From Armatimonas rosea (GTDB lineage: Bacteria; Armatimonadota; Armatimonadia; Armatimonadales; Armatimonadaceae): a stretch of DNA of 64,000 bases. The stretch is taken from the NCBI RefSeq assembly GCF_014202505.1, contig NZ_JACHGW010000004.1, forward strand, positions 434,001 to 498,000. The letters run 5' to 3'. The position numbers were made by a program, and so were the translations under genes. This document shows, piece after piece, positions 34,196 through 42,551 of this stretch; the first letter of the stretch is position 1, and every line of letters begins with the position of its first letter. The notes beneath the pieces were generated by a model, which had not been told where the DNA came from, searched no databases, and saw only the letters and a list, made by a program, of their open reading frames with translations.

Positions 34196-37100
34196 ATGCA
34201 CCGTCGCGCCTTTACGCTCGCCTCCGCCCTGAGCCTCGCCGCCCTCGCCACCGCCCAGACCACCCGTACATCGCCAGCCCCCTCGAACGTCGCGCTAGGA
34301 CGCGAGGCGCGGCGGATTCTTTCAGAGAACTGCTTTGCCTGCCACGGCCCGGATGAGAAGCAGCGCAAGGCCGGCCTGCGCCTCGACGGCCCCAACCGCG
34401 CGGTTGTCCCCGGCGATATCCTCGCGTCGGCGCTCGTCCAGCGGATCGCCAAGCCCGACTCCGATCCCCTCGCGATGCCCCCCGCGATGAGCCACAAGTC
34501 CCTGACGCCCACCGAGAGGCAGCTCCTGATGCGCTGGATCGGCGAGGGCGCGGCCTACGAGAAGCACTGGGCGTTTAGCCCCCTGCCGGCATCCCTCCCC
34601 CCTGCCCCCTCCCTTCCCCACACCCAGAGGGTACCCGCCACGTTCCGTGGGTGGAAGGGAGGGGGTGAGGGGGTGGGTTCCCCCCTCCCTTCGTCCCCGC
34701 GAAGCGGGAAACAGAGCGAAGGGAGGGGCCGGGGGAGGGATGCCGGCAGGGATGCCATCGATGGCTTCATTCGCGCGCGGCTGGCGCAGGAGCGGCTTGC
34801 CCCCTCGCCCGAGGCGGACAAGCGCACCCTCATCCGCCGGGTCTCGCTCGACCTGACCGGCCTGCCGCCCACGCCAGAGCGGGTCGCCGCGTTTGTCAAA
34901 GACACCCGCCCCGATGCCTACGAGAGGCTGGTCGAGGAGCTGCTGGCGTCCCCGCACTACGGCGAGCGCATGGCGATTGGCTGGCTGGACCTGGCACGCT
35001 ACGCCGACACGCACGGCTACCATATCGACCCCCACCGCGACATGTACCGCTGGCGGGACTGGGTGATCGCAGCCTTCAACACCAACAAGCCCTATGACCA
35101 GTTCGTGGTCGAGCAGCTCGCCGGGGACCTGCTCCCCAACGCGACTCGGGACCAGATCATCGCCACGGGCTTCAACCGCAACCACCCCATCAACTTTGAG
35201 GGCGGCGCGATCCCCGAGGAGTACCTCACGGCCTATGTCGCCGACCGGGTGGACACCACCGCCACGGCATTTCTGGGGCTGACCCTGCGCTGCGCCCAGT
35301 GCCACGACCACAAGTACGACCCGCTCACCCAAAAAGACTACTACCGGCTCTTTGCCTACTTCAACAACAACGATGAAGTGGGGCTCGATGGCACCAATGG
35401 TAACGCCAAGCCCTTTATCAAGGCCCCCTACCCCGAGCAAGAGGCGCGCCTCGCGGAGCTGGAGACCCTTCAAAAAACACTCACCGCCAAGGTCACGGCC
35501 AAGGAATCTGGCCCGGTGGCGATCCCGACCCTCCTCGCCAGCGACTGGGACAAGCAGCTCGCCCCTGGGCTCCAGACCCACCTCACCTTTGGCTCCCCCA
35601 ATCTTGGGGGCGGGGGGGGCGATGGCATTGTCAGTGGCGCACTGGCGCTCAATGGCAGTGACGCAAAAGACTACCCCGGCCTCGGGGAGTTTGAGGGCGA
35701 CCAGGCGTTCTCCTACGGCTGCTGGGTCTGGCCCGAGGGCGGAAGCCAAGCGCTCTTCTCACGGATGGACAATAGCCTCGGGGTGCGGGGCTGGGACCTC
35801 TATCTCGCCGATGGGCAGCCGATGGCGCACTTTATCCATAACTGGCCCGACAGCGCCCTGCGCGCCGACAGCAAGGAGCGGCTCCCGATGGGCAAGTGGA
35901 GCCATGTCTTTGTGACCTACGACGGTAGCGGGAAGCTCTCGGGGGTGAGGATCTATGTCAATGGCAAGCCCACGGAGCTGACGGCGGGGGCGGACTCGCT
36001 GAAGGGGACGATCAAGGTCAACAAGCCCCTGCGCCTTGGGGGGCGCGATCAGGCGACGGGCTTCAAGGGCAAGCTCGACGATATCCGCATCTACTCGCGC
36101 GTGCTCTCCCCCGCCGATGTCGCCCTACTGGTCGAGACCGACCCCCTCCGCCCCGCGCTCGCCGCGCCCGCCGACAAGCGCACACCCGAGCAGCAGCGGA
36201 CTCTGGCTCGCTACGCCCTCCGCTCGCGCGACCCGGAGTACCGTGTGCTCCTCGAGAACCAAGCCAAGGCGGCCGCAGAAAAAGACGCGCTGGAGAAGGC
36301 GATCCCCACCACAATGGTGATGCAGGAGCGCAAGGAAAAGCGCCCGACCTTCCTGCTCGACCGCGGCCAGTACGACCGCCCCAAAGAGCGTGTCGAGCCC
36401 GGGCTGCCCGCTGTATTCACCCCCTTCGCGAAGCCGGAGGGGGTCGCGAGTGGTGCGAGCGGGGGGAGGTTGGATCTCGCCAAGTGGCTGGTCTCGCCCG
36501 AGAACCCGCTGACGGCGCGGGTTGCGGTCAACCGGCTCTGGCAGCAGTTCTTTGGAGTCGGACTGGTCAAGACCAGCGAGAACTTCGGGGTCCAGGGCGA
36601 GGCTCCCAGCCACCCCGAGCTCCTCGACTGGCTCGCCACCGACTTCCGCGACTCCGGCTGGGATGTCAAGCGCCTCGTGCGGCAGATCGTCACCAGCGCC
36701 ACCTACCGCCAGCACTCCGAGACCACGCCCGCACTCCTCCAGCGCGACCCGGAGAACCGCTTGCTCGCCCGTGCACCGCGCCTGCGCCTGCCCGCCGAGC
36801 TGGTACGCGACCAGGCTCTGGCCGTGAGCGGCTTGCTCGTCCCCAAGATCGGTGGCCCCAGTGTCAAGCCCTACCAGCCCGCCGGCCTCTGGGAGGAGAT
36901 GAGCTTCAAGGGCAACTTCTCCGCCCAGACCTACGAGCAGGACCACGGCGAGAAGCTCTACCGGCGCTCGATGTACACGTTCTGGAAGCGCACGGTCCCC
37001 CCACCCAGCCTACAGACCTTCGATGCCCCCGAGCGCGAGTTCTGCATCGTCCGGCGCAGCGCCACCAACACCCCGCTCCAGGCGCTGATCCTGCTCAACG

Positions 37101-37417
37101 ACCCGACCTATGTCGAGGCCGCCCGCAAGCTCGCCGAGCGCCTCATGCACGAGGCTCCACCGTCGAATCCCGCACGCATCGCCTCTCTCTACAGCCTACT
37201 CCTCGCCCGCGCGCCCCGCCCCGACGAGACCGCGCTCTTGCTGACGATCCTGAACCGCCAGACCACGGCGTACCGCAAGGCACCGGAGAACGCGAAAAAG
37301 CTCCTGATGGTCGGCGAGTCCCCCGTGGACACACGGCTCGATCCCATCGAGCTCGCCGCCTGGGCGACGGTCTGTAGCACGGTTCTCAACCTCGACGAGG
37401 CGATCACACGGGGATAG
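34196..37417 (+). CDS. Planctomycete-type cytochrome protein: PSCyt1-DUF1549-LamG-DUF1553
   Basis: 1073 residues. A signal-like N-terminus ([19 protein letters not shown]) precedes a heme-type motif C46-F-A-C49-H50 in PSCyt1. Next comes DUF1549 ([41 protein letters not shown], with a second CAQCH at 366-370) and a LamG/concanavalin-like insert (~500-640, [25 protein letters not shown]). DUF1553 follows ([63 protein letters not shown]). Such proteins are secreted and usually pair with DUF1501 proteins. Three palindromic repeats lie in frame inside it (34583-34749, 35591-35620, 36419-36471), all in loops between conserved blocks. No Shine-Dalgarno is visible. Confidence 0.9.
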   Translation: MHRRAFTLASALSLAALATAQTTRTSPAPSNVALGREARRILSENCFACHGPDEKQRKAGLRLDGPNRAVVPGDILASALVQRIAKPDSDPLAMPPAMSHKSLTPTERQLLMRWIGEGAAYEKHWAFSPLPASLPPAPSLPHTQRVPATFRGWKGGGEGVGSPLPSSPRSGKQSEGRGRGRDAGRDAIDGFIRARLAQERLAPSPEADKRTLIRRVSLDLTGLPPTPERVAAFVKDTRPDAYERLVEELLASPHYGERMAIGWLDLARYADTHGYHIDPHRDMYRWRDWVIAAFNTNKPYDQFVVEQLAGDLLPNATRDQIIATGFNRNHPINFEGGAIPEEYLTAYVADRVDTTATAFLGLTLRCAQCHDHKYDPLTQKDYYRLFAYFNNNDEVGLDGTNGNAKPFIKAPYPEQEARLAELETLQKTLTAKVTAKESGPVAIPTLLASDWDKQLAPGLQTHLTFGSPNLGGGGGDGIVSGALALNGSDAKDYPGLGEFEGDQAFSYGCWVWPEGGSQALFSRMDNSLGVRGWDLYLADGQPMAHFIHNWPDSALRADSKERLPMGKWSHVFVTYDGSGKLSGVRIYVNGKPTELTAGADSLKGTIKVNKPLRLGGRDQATGFKGKLDDIRIYSRVLSPADVALLVETDPLRPALAAPADKRTPEQQRTLARYALRSRDPEYRVLLENQAKAAAEKDALEKAIPTTMVMQERKEKRPTFLLDRGQYDRPKERVEPGLPAVFTPFAKPEGVASGASGGRLDLAKWLVSPENPLTARVAVNRLWQQFFGVGLVKTSENFGVQGEAPSHPELLDWLATDFRDSGWDVKRLVRQIVTSATYRQHSETTPALLQRDPENRLLARAPRLRLPAELVRDQALAVSGLLVPKIGGPSVKPYQPAGLWEEMSFKGNFSAQTYEQDHGEKLYRRSMYTFWKRTVPPPSLQTFDAPEREFCIVRRSATNTPLQALILLNDPTYVEAARKLAERLMHEAPPSNPARIASLYSLLLARAPRPDETALLLTILNRQTTAYRKAPENAKKLLMVGESPVDTRLDPIELAAWATVCSTVLNLDEAITRG
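34583..34749. repeat. 167-bp palindrome inserted in frame in a coding sequence
   Basis: The left arm CTGCCGGCATCCCTCCCCC is an exact complement of the right arm (34731-34749); pairing continues through CCCTCCCTT/AAGGGAGGG. It is translated as a Pro/Gly/Arg/Ser-rich stretch (residues 130-185) exactly where related DUF1549 proteins have a short loop between the HWAF motif and the IDxFI motif. Confidence 0.85.
35591..35620. repeat. Mini-hairpin repeat, family 5, in coding sequence
   Basis: GGCTCCCCCAATCTTGGGGG then CGGGGGGGGC, translated as [10 protein letters not shown] before the LamG domain (residues 466-475). Shared with 41431 and, inverted, 23233. Confidence 0.7.
36419..36471. repeat. CCCCCTTCGC-type palindromic repeat (family 4), in-frame copy
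   Basis: ACCCCCTTCGC, GCCGGAGGGGGTCGC, GAGTGGTGCGAGC and GGGGGGAGGTT match the intergenic copies at 26769 and 46979. It is translated as [17 protein letters not shown] (residues ~742-759), replacing the variable loop just before the [16 protein letters not shown] block. Confidence 0.75.
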
Positions 37418-37473
37418 AAAAAAATCCCAGGAGCGGGGCTCCTGGGAAGGACTCATCTTCAAACAAACAGAGG

Positions 37474-37659
37474 TTACTTCGCGAGGATCTTCTCCTGATT
37501 GGCGATAATGGTCTCCTGATTCTCCAGCAGCTGCTTTAAGAGTGCCTGGTTCTCCAGGATCACTTTCTGGTTCTCGACAATGACCTTCTGGTTCTCTAGG
37601 ATCGACTCCTGGTTGGCCAGAATACTCTCTTGGTTTTTTAACACGGTCTCGTTACTCAT
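37474..37659 (-). CDS. 61-residue NQ-heptad repeat peptide
   Basis: Almost the whole protein is a 7-residue repeat of type NQ(E/K)xI(L/V)x: NQESILA, NQESILE, NQKVIVE, NQKVILE, NQALLKQ, LLENQET and NQEKILA. The spacing is that of a parallel coiled coil with Asn-Gln at fixed heptad positions and Ile/Leu in the core; buried Asn favours defined oligomer number. The ATG follows the stop of the AhpD-like gene by 3 nt, so it is co-translated. No signal or catalytic residue. It could be an oligomerisation module or scaffold for its neighbour. The coding strand is clearly selected, since nucleotide repeats vary while the heptad holds. Confidence 0.75.
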   Translation of the reverse strand: MSNETVLKNQESILANQESILENQKVIVENQKVILENQALLKQLLENQETIIANQEKILAK

Positions 37660-37662
37660 GGG

Positions 37663-38799
37663 TTAGTTCTTTCTCTTCTCGGGGAAGTCTTGGCCGTAGA
37701 CCTCACGGTAGGTCTTCACCGCTTCGTCCTCCGACGGCAGGCGCAGGCCGTCGGTGAAGCGGTTCATGAAGGCAAAGCGGCAGGTCTGGTGGAGCACCTC
37801 AAAGGCCGCGGGGCCGGGGAAGGACTTTTGCAGGGCTAGCCGGTCAGCCTCGGTGAGGGCACCAGGGGTCTTGGTGAGCTTGCGGGCAAAGTCCACGGCG
37901 GCTTTTTCGTCGGGGCTGAGCGCGGCATCGGACTTCTGGAGCGCGAGGAGCTTCCCAACCTCAACCCCTTGGCGACGGAGCCCCTGTACTTGGTGGAGGA
38001 CACAGTAGCGGCAACCGTTGGCCTGGCTCACCGCGAGCGAGACCTGGAGCATGGTGGTCCGAGGGACAATCGCGGGAGGTGCAGGGCTCCCCGCCGGCCG
38101 GGGTGTCCCACCCCCCCCCATCCAGGCCTCGTGGAGATCGGGGACACGGACCATGGCGCGCTGGGAGTTGGCGATGGCTATCCCAAGGCCACTGGCGGCC
38201 GGGTTCTTGGCACGCTCCAGCAGCGACGACCCCATGGCGAGCTCGGCATCCGAGGCCAGCGCAACCCGAGCGACTGTCAGCTCACTGATGCTCTGGACGG
38301 GCGGCTTGGGCGCGGTGGTGGCGAGCCAGGGCTCGGGCGTGACACCGAGGCCAATGGTGAGGCGTGCAAAGTAGTTGAAGAAGCACGTCACCATGGTCAG
38401 CTCGATCACCTGGGCATCGTTGAAGCGCGTGTTGACCAGGTTAAAGGTCTCGTCGCTCACCCCGTGGACATCCCGCGTGAGGTCGGTGGCGTAGCGGACC
38501 GCCAGCGCGGTGCGCGGGTCGCTCCCCCCGACCGCCTTCGCGAGCCGCTGAACATGGGCTTGGGCGTAGCGTGCCTGGCACTGCTGGGTGATTTGGCTCC
38601 CCATCGCCAGCTTCAGGCTCGCCGGGAGGGTCCCGCCAAACAGCACGACCCGCACCAGCTTGGCGAGCCGTACCGCCGCCTCGGGGCTTACGCCCGCGGT
38701 GGCCAGGAGGTAGTCGGGCACCCGGCCCGCCGCCTCCAGAGAGTCAGCGGGCTCGGAGGTAAAGCTAGGATTGAGAGGAAAGACAGCGCTCTGGGGCAT
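37663..38799 (-). CDS. Tandem carboxymuconolactone decarboxylase/AhpD-like protein
   Basis: 378 residues containing two CMD/AhpD-like helical domains. The second (~170-378) keeps the redox site C263-R-Y-C266-V-L-H269 (NGCRYCVLHQ), as in peroxidase-related alkylhydroperoxidases. The first (~30-160) has the aligned motif A76-R-Y-A79-Q-A-H82, where both cysteines are alanine, so it is probably structural. A Gly/Pro-rich insert (WMGGGGTPRPAGSPAPP) lies between. It follows the prepilin gene by 3 nt and precedes the NQ-heptad peptide by 3 nt: a tight three-gene operon. Likely reduces hydroperoxides or acts on a lactone; substrate unknown. Confidence 0.82.
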   Translation of the reverse strand: MPQSAVFPLNPSFTSEPADSLEAAGRVPDYLLATAGVSPEAAVRLAKLVRVVLFGGTLPASLKLAMGSQITQQCQARYAQAHVQRLAKAVGGSDPRTALAVRYATDLTRDVHGVSDETFNLVNTRFNDAQVIELTMVTCFFNYFARLTIGLGVTPEPWLATTAPKPPVQSISELTVARVALASDAELAMGSSLLERAKNPAASGLGIAIANSQRAMVRVPDLHEAWMGGGGTPRPAGSPAPPAIVPRTTMLQVSLAVSQANGCRYCVLHQVQGLRRQGVEVGKLLALQKSDAALSPDEKAAVDFARKLTKTPGALTEADRLALQKSFPGPAAFEVLHQTCRFAFMNRFTDGLRLPSEDEAVKTYREVYGQDFPEKRKN

Positions 38800-38802
38800 T
38801 GC

Positions 38803-39669
38803 CTAGAACTCCGCCCGGTAGTTGAGGGTTCCCAGCGTGTTGCTCACGGTATCGTCGTCGGAGAGGTTTGTCGGCATCCCAGGGTTCAGGCTCACCGGAG
38901 CGCCAAACTGGGCGAAGCGGATCGAGCTGCGCTTCTGCCACTTGGCATGGCCGTCGCAGAAGAGCAGGTTCGCGCCGCCGTTGTGGAGTGAGTCGTAGAA
39001 GGCATTGGCGAAGCCGGTGTACTGCACCTCGGAGCCCACCAGGATGCCGCGGGGCTTCTCCTGGGCGACCCGGTTGTAGTTGCGGACCTCGTGGGCAAAG
39101 ATAATGTCTGCCGGTGCCGGAATCGCCGCGAGCGACTTGCTGGCCGCGATCCCATTGAGGTGGATATTGCCATTTCCTGCCCCCGCCACCCCCGTGACCT
39201 CACAGGTGTTGGCCGAGGGAGTGCAGCCCGCCGCCTCCGACGAGCGCAGCTTGGTCTCGGGGCAGTGGAAGATCTGGAGGTTCTTCACGTAGGGCTGGAC
39301 ATCGCGTGCCCAGATGCGGTGCGTGCCAGGGTTGGCGGCGTTGAAGGGCTGCATCCACCCCAGCGGCTCCGAGAGCCCGGCGCTGTGTGCACTCACGGCG
39401 GGAGCCGGCCAGCGCGCGTCCGTAATGCCATTGGTTCCCAGTGTGGAGTTGCCAGGCAGGGTCTCGTCGTAGTCCTGCGTGTACATCATCAGCCCGGTGC
39501 CAACCTGCTTGAGGTTGGAGAGGCACGAGACTTGGCGGGCCTTGGCACGAGCCTGGGCAAAGACAGGAAAGAGAATCGCGGCAAGGATTGCAATAATGGC
39601 AATGACGACCAAAAGCTCGATCAGCGTAAAGGCGTTGCGTCGGTGCAGGGAGAAGGTACGAGTAAGCAT
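38803..39669 (-). CDS. DUF1559-type prepilin-like protein
   Basis: 288 residues. The type IV prepilin N-terminus is [32 protein letters not shown] (cleavage after the Ala before F, E5 conserved). It continues [30 protein letters not shown], the characteristic start of the DUF1559/H-X9-DG family. The C-terminal H-X9-DG motif is [16 protein letters not shown]. Processed by prepilin peptidase and probably assembled into a pseudopilus or surface fibre, perhaps with the GspF proteins at 23-25.5 kb. First gene of the operon 39669-37474. Confidence 0.95.
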   Translation of the reverse strand: MLTRTFSLHRRNAFTLIELLVVIAIIAILAAILFPVFAQARAKARQVSCLSNLKQVGTGLMMYTQDYDETLPGNSTLGTNGITDARWPAPAVSAHSAGLSEPLGWMQPFNAANPGTHRIWARDVQPYVKNLQIFHCPETKLRSSEAAGCTPSANTCEVTGVAGAGNGNIHLNGIAASKSLAAIPAPADIIFAHEVRNYNRVAQEKPRGILVGSEVQYTGFANAFYDSLHNGGANLLFCDGHAKWQKRSSIRFAQFGAPVSLNPGMPTNLSDDDTVSNTLGTLNYRAEF

Positions 39670-39819
39670 GGCGCAAGGCTATCAGGCCCCAAACGAGCTC
39701 ACAAGGGGATTGCGCCCCGAAGGCAGGGGTTTGGGCCTGCCTTGGACGGCCCACGGCAGGGAAACCGAACCAAGGGAAAACGCTCACACGGTTTTAATGC
39801 AATTGCTGCGTGCGTTCGG

Positions 39820-39825
39820 TACAAC
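39820..39825 (+). promoter_or_regulatory. -10 box (TACAAC) for the phosphodiesterase gene
   Basis: TACAAC ends 6 nt before ATG 39832, in a context without Shine-Dalgarno. Confidence 0.5.
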
Positions 39826-39831
39826 AGAGCT

Positions 39832-40635
39832 ATGAAACTCGCACGTGCCGAGCACGTCTTTATCGTCAGCTTCGATGGCGGCAAGCCCGGTGTCATGCAG
39901 CAGAGCAACATGCCCACCCTCCAAGGACTTCTCAAAGAGGGCGCAGGCACTTGGGCGGCCCGCACGGTCTTCCCGAGCATCACGCTGGTCTCGCACACGT
40001 CGATGCTCACCGGGGTGCAGCCCGCCAAGCATAAGATCGACTGGAACGACTGGAAGCCAGAGAAGGGTGTCGTGGGGGTCCCAACCGTCTTTGCCGTGGC
40101 GACCAAGGCCAAGAAGACCACGGCGCTCTTTGCGGGGAAAGAGAAGTTCGCCCACCTTTATCAGCCCAAGACCCTCAATGCCTTTGCGGTGCCCGAGTAC
40201 AGCGCTAAGACAGTCGCGCAGACCGCCGCGACCTACCTTCAGGAGAATCGCCCGAACCTGTGCTTTGTCCACTTTGCCGACTCCGACGGCGCGGGGCATA
40301 GCAAGGGCTGGGGCTCCCCCGAGCAGATCGAGGCCTTTGGCAACGAGGACAAGGCGCTCAAGGTTCTTTTGGAGGCGATCCGAAAAGCCGGGATTCAGAG
40401 CCGTAGCGCCATAATTCTCACCGCCGACCACGGCGGGCATGAGAAGACCCATGGGACCGCCTCCGACGAAGACATGCTCATTCCTTGGATCGCCTGGGGC
40501 GCGGGGATTCGGCGGGGAGCCACCCTCACCCTTCCGATCTCCACCTGCGATACCGCCGCGACCGCCCTGGAGCTCCTGGGGATTCCGATCCCCGCCGACT
40601 GGGACGGAAAACCGGTCTACGAAGCACTGGCCTAA
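39832..40635 (+). CDS. Alkaline phosphatase-fold phosphodiesterase/nucleotide pyrophosphatase-like
   Basis: 267 residues from ATG 39832. It begins HVFIVSFDGGKPGVMQQSNMPTLQGLLKEGAGTWAARTVFPSITLVSHTSMLTG, with D in SFDGG and T/S in PSITLVSHTSMLTG as metal and nucleophile positions of the type I phosphodiesterase/AP superfamily. Later it has VHFADSDGAGHSKGWGS (D and H ligands) and LTADHGGHEKTHG (DHGG, H). So the complete two-metal site is present. It has no signal peptide, so it likely acts on a cytoplasmic phosphoester or phosphonate-type substrate. The frame extends far upstream to 39091, but that part is antisense to the prepilin gene. Confidence 0.87.
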   Translation: MKLARAEHVFIVSFDGGKPGVMQQSNMPTLQGLLKEGAGTWAARTVFPSITLVSHTSMLTGVQPAKHKIDWNDWKPEKGVVGVPTVFAVATKAKKTTALFAGKEKFAHLYQPKTLNAFAVPEYSAKTVAQTAATYLQENRPNLCFVHFADSDGAGHSKGWGSPEQIEAFGNEDKALKVLLEAIRKAGIQSRSAIILTADHGGHEKTHGTASDEDMLIPWIAWGAGIRRGATLTLPISTCDTAATALELLGIPIPADWDGKPVYEALA

Positions 40636-40642
40636 GTTTGGA

Positions 40643-40783
40643 TCGCCCCCGTTGGAGGGGGGCGTCAACGGGCGTTCCGCCGCAAAGACCTCCGGCCATA
40701 AAATCCGCGGAGAGCTCTCTATGGGCGAAGCCCTTCCCAGCCAAGGAACGAGGCTCGTTGACGCCCCGCTCTAACCGGGGCGA
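40643..40783. repeat. Palindromic element, family 1 (141 bp)
   Basis: Left end TCGCCCCCGTTGGAGGGGGG, then CGTC; right end GACGCCCCGCTCTAACCGGG, then GCGA. It has the same layout, length and right-end sequence as 25717-25855, lying directly after the phosphodiesterase stop. Confidence 0.85.
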
Positions 40784-40850
40784 TCAACCGAGGATAAGCC
40801 TGAAAACGTAGCAGGACTCATCGGTAATTTTGTCTAAAGAAGTAAGTTTT

Positions 40851-41906
40851 ATGAAAAGTGATCGTGAGCTCCTTGCGGATCTAGTTGCCCTGCCCGGCCC
40901 CGGTGGGCAGGAAGAGGCGGTTTGTGACTACCTGGGCGATGTCCTCGATGCGCTAGGGCTTCCGTGGCGTCTTGATGCTCGGGGCAACCTGCTCTGCGGA
41001 TCGGAGAACCCGAAGGTTGTGGTCACGGCGCACATGGACGAGATCGCCTTGCAGGTTGTGGGGACGCGCCACGACGGCTCGCTAGGGGTCTCCCCGATTG
41101 GCGGTGCGCATCCTTGGAAGTGGGGTGAGGGACCGGTGGAGATTCTTCCCCTCGAAGGCGGCGAGCCGATACGCGGGGTCCTCTCGTTTGGCTCGATCCA
41201 CACCAGCCACCCCGCCACGGCGATCGAGCGGGCACGCAGTGGCAGCTCTCTCACCTGGGCCGATGCCCGCGTGCTGGTCCCCGACGGCGCGATAGTCCCC
41301 CCCGGCTCCCGTGTGGTCCTCGCCCGCGAGCGGCGCACGCTCTGGCCCTTTGGAGACAAAATCGCCAGCTACTTCCTCGACGACCGCGCCGACCTGGTGG
41401 CCTGGCTCAAGGTCATCGCTACCCTTAAAAGCTCCCCCATGAATGGGGGCGGGGGGGGGCTTGATGGGGGCGGCGATATCTTATTTGCCGCCACGACCTG
41501 CGAGGAGCTCGGCGGCCACGGGGCGCTCTGGCTCTTAGGGAACACGCGCCCCGAGGTCTGTATCGCGCTGGAGATTGGGCCGCTCGCCCCCGACAACGCG
41601 ATTGAGCTCAGCGCCCTCCCCACCTGCTGGGTCAGCGATGGCTTTGGCCCCACGAGCCCACGGGACCTCGACTTGGTACGAAGCGCCGCGATCGCTGCGG
41701 GGACGGGCTTACAGTTTCAGGCACTCTCCCGCGGCGGCTCCGATGCGTCGTGTGCCGCTGCGCAGGGGCTGTGCGCGCGCCCCATCACGCTCGCCTTCCC
41801 CTGCGAGAACACCCACGGCTTTGAGATCATGCACGAGGACGCGATCGAGAGCCTGGCACGGCTCACCACCAGCCTTCTCCAGCACCTGGTCCTAGAGCGC
41901 GTCTAG
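40851..41906 (+). CDS. M42-family aminopeptidase/endoglucanase-like metallopeptidase
   Basis: 351 residues. M42 landmarks: VVVTAHMDEIALQV (first metal ligand His and catalytic Asp), YFLDDRADLVAW (bridging Asp), ATTCEELGGHGA (general-base Glu-Glu pair), IALEIGPLAPDN, and CENTHGFEIMHEDAI (final His). It should be a di-metal cytoplasmic aminopeptidase, probably forming large tetrahedral assemblies as other M42 enzymes do. Start chosen at ATG 40851 with AAGAAG nearby; a TTG at 40830 is in frame. A mini-hairpin repeat adds a SPMNGGGGG stretch at residues 194-203 directly before the catalytic EE block. Convergent 15-bp overlap with the next gene. Confidence 0.85.
   Translation: MKSDRELLADLVALPGPGGQEEAVCDYLGDVLDALGLPWRLDARGNLLCGSENPKVVVTAHMDEIALQVVGTRHDGSLGVSPIGGAHPWKWGEGPVEILPLEGGEPIRGVLSFGSIHTSHPATAIERARSGSSLTWADARVLVPDGAIVPPGSRVVLARERRTLWPFGDKIASYFLDDRADLVAWLKVIATLKSSPMNGGGGGLDGGGDILFAATTCEELGGHGALWLLGNTRPEVCIALEIGPLAPDNAIELSALPTCWVSDGFGPTSPRDLDLVRSAAIAAGTGLQFQALSRGGSDASCAAAQGLCARPITLAFPCENTHGFEIMHEDAIESLARLTTSLLQHLVLERV
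41431..41460. repeat. Mini-hairpin repeat, family 5, in coding sequence
   Basis: GCTCCCCCATGAATGGGGGC then GGGGGGGGGC, translated as SSPMNGGGGG in the M42 peptidase. The same stem-and-G-run design occurs at 35591 and 23233. Confidence 0.7.
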
Positions 41907-42551
41907 CTCCACCCCGGTCAGCTCGAGCTCCCCGACCTGGTAGCCGACCTGGAAGTTGATGTGCGCCCAGCCCGGCTCGGTGTCAGCGGTCTGCTCCCAC
42001 TCCTCCGAGTACTGCTTCCACTCGGGGGTGAGCTTGGCGGTCCGTGACGTGATCTTGGTGTAGGGGTCGCCGGCCTGCTCCACCACCGCAGCGAGCGTGC
42101 ACGAGTCCTTACTGCGGCCCCAGTAGGTCAGCCGTACGTGGGTTCCCTTCTTAAAGGCCACCTCCAGCGGGTGCGCGATCTGAAGGTCCCACGAGTTGCT
42201 GCCCAGGGTCCCAATGGTCAGGCGGCGCGCAAACTGGTGGCCGGCAATCGACGACGGCACGACCGTGTTCTCCATCTTTCCCTTGCCCACCAGCATCCGC
42301 CAGTTCGGGCCGGTGATGTCGGGCTTGAGGATCTGCTTGGCCTTGCTCCAGTTCACCTTCCCAGACGAGCGTGTGGAGAGCTCGGGGCCGCCACCTGCTG
42401 CCGAGGCACTTGCCACCGGGCTCTCGTTACTAGGGGCTGACGAAGGAGCAACCTCAGGAGGAGTCACTTTTTTCGGAAGCGCCACAAAGGCGAGGACACC
42501 GAACGCTCCAAACACAACCAGCACGCCCGCGGGCTTTAAAATCACTTTCAT
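41892..42551 (-). CDS. Membrane-anchored carbohydrate-binding-module-like protein
   Basis: 219 residues from ATG 42551. An N-terminal membrane segment (VILKPAGVLVVFGAFGVLAFVAL) is followed by a Pro/Ser/Ala linker and a jelly-roll domain. That domain contains WDLQIAHPLEVAFKKGTHVRLTYWGRSKDSCTLAAVVEQAGDPYTKI and PGWAHINFQVGYQVGELELTGVELDAL, the pattern of CBM4/9-type modules found attached to xylanases and cellulases. Its ATG overlaps the GH30 stop (ATGA), so it is translated with the GH30 enzyme and probably helps it bind polysaccharide at the cell surface. Confidence 0.75.
   Translation of the reverse strand: MKVILKPAGVLVVFGAFGVLAFVALPKKVTPPEVAPSSAPSNESPVASASAAGGGPELSTRSSGKVNWSKAKQILKPDITGPNWRMLVGKGKMENTVVPSSIAGHQFARRLTIGTLGSNSWDLQIAHPLEVAFKKGTHVRLTYWGRSKDSCTLAAVVEQAGDPYTKITSRTAKLTPEWKQYSEEWEQTADTEPGWAHINFQVGYQVGELELTGVELDAL

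Noticed and set aside
37474-37659. CRISPR-like periodic repeats
   Set aside because: The 21-nt periodicity comes from a heptad-repeat protein; there are no unique spacers and units vary at synonymous sites.
39091-39831. N-terminal extension of the phosphodiesterase frame by ~250 residues
   Set aside because: It is antisense to the prepilin gene; homology and a -10 box place the start at 39832.
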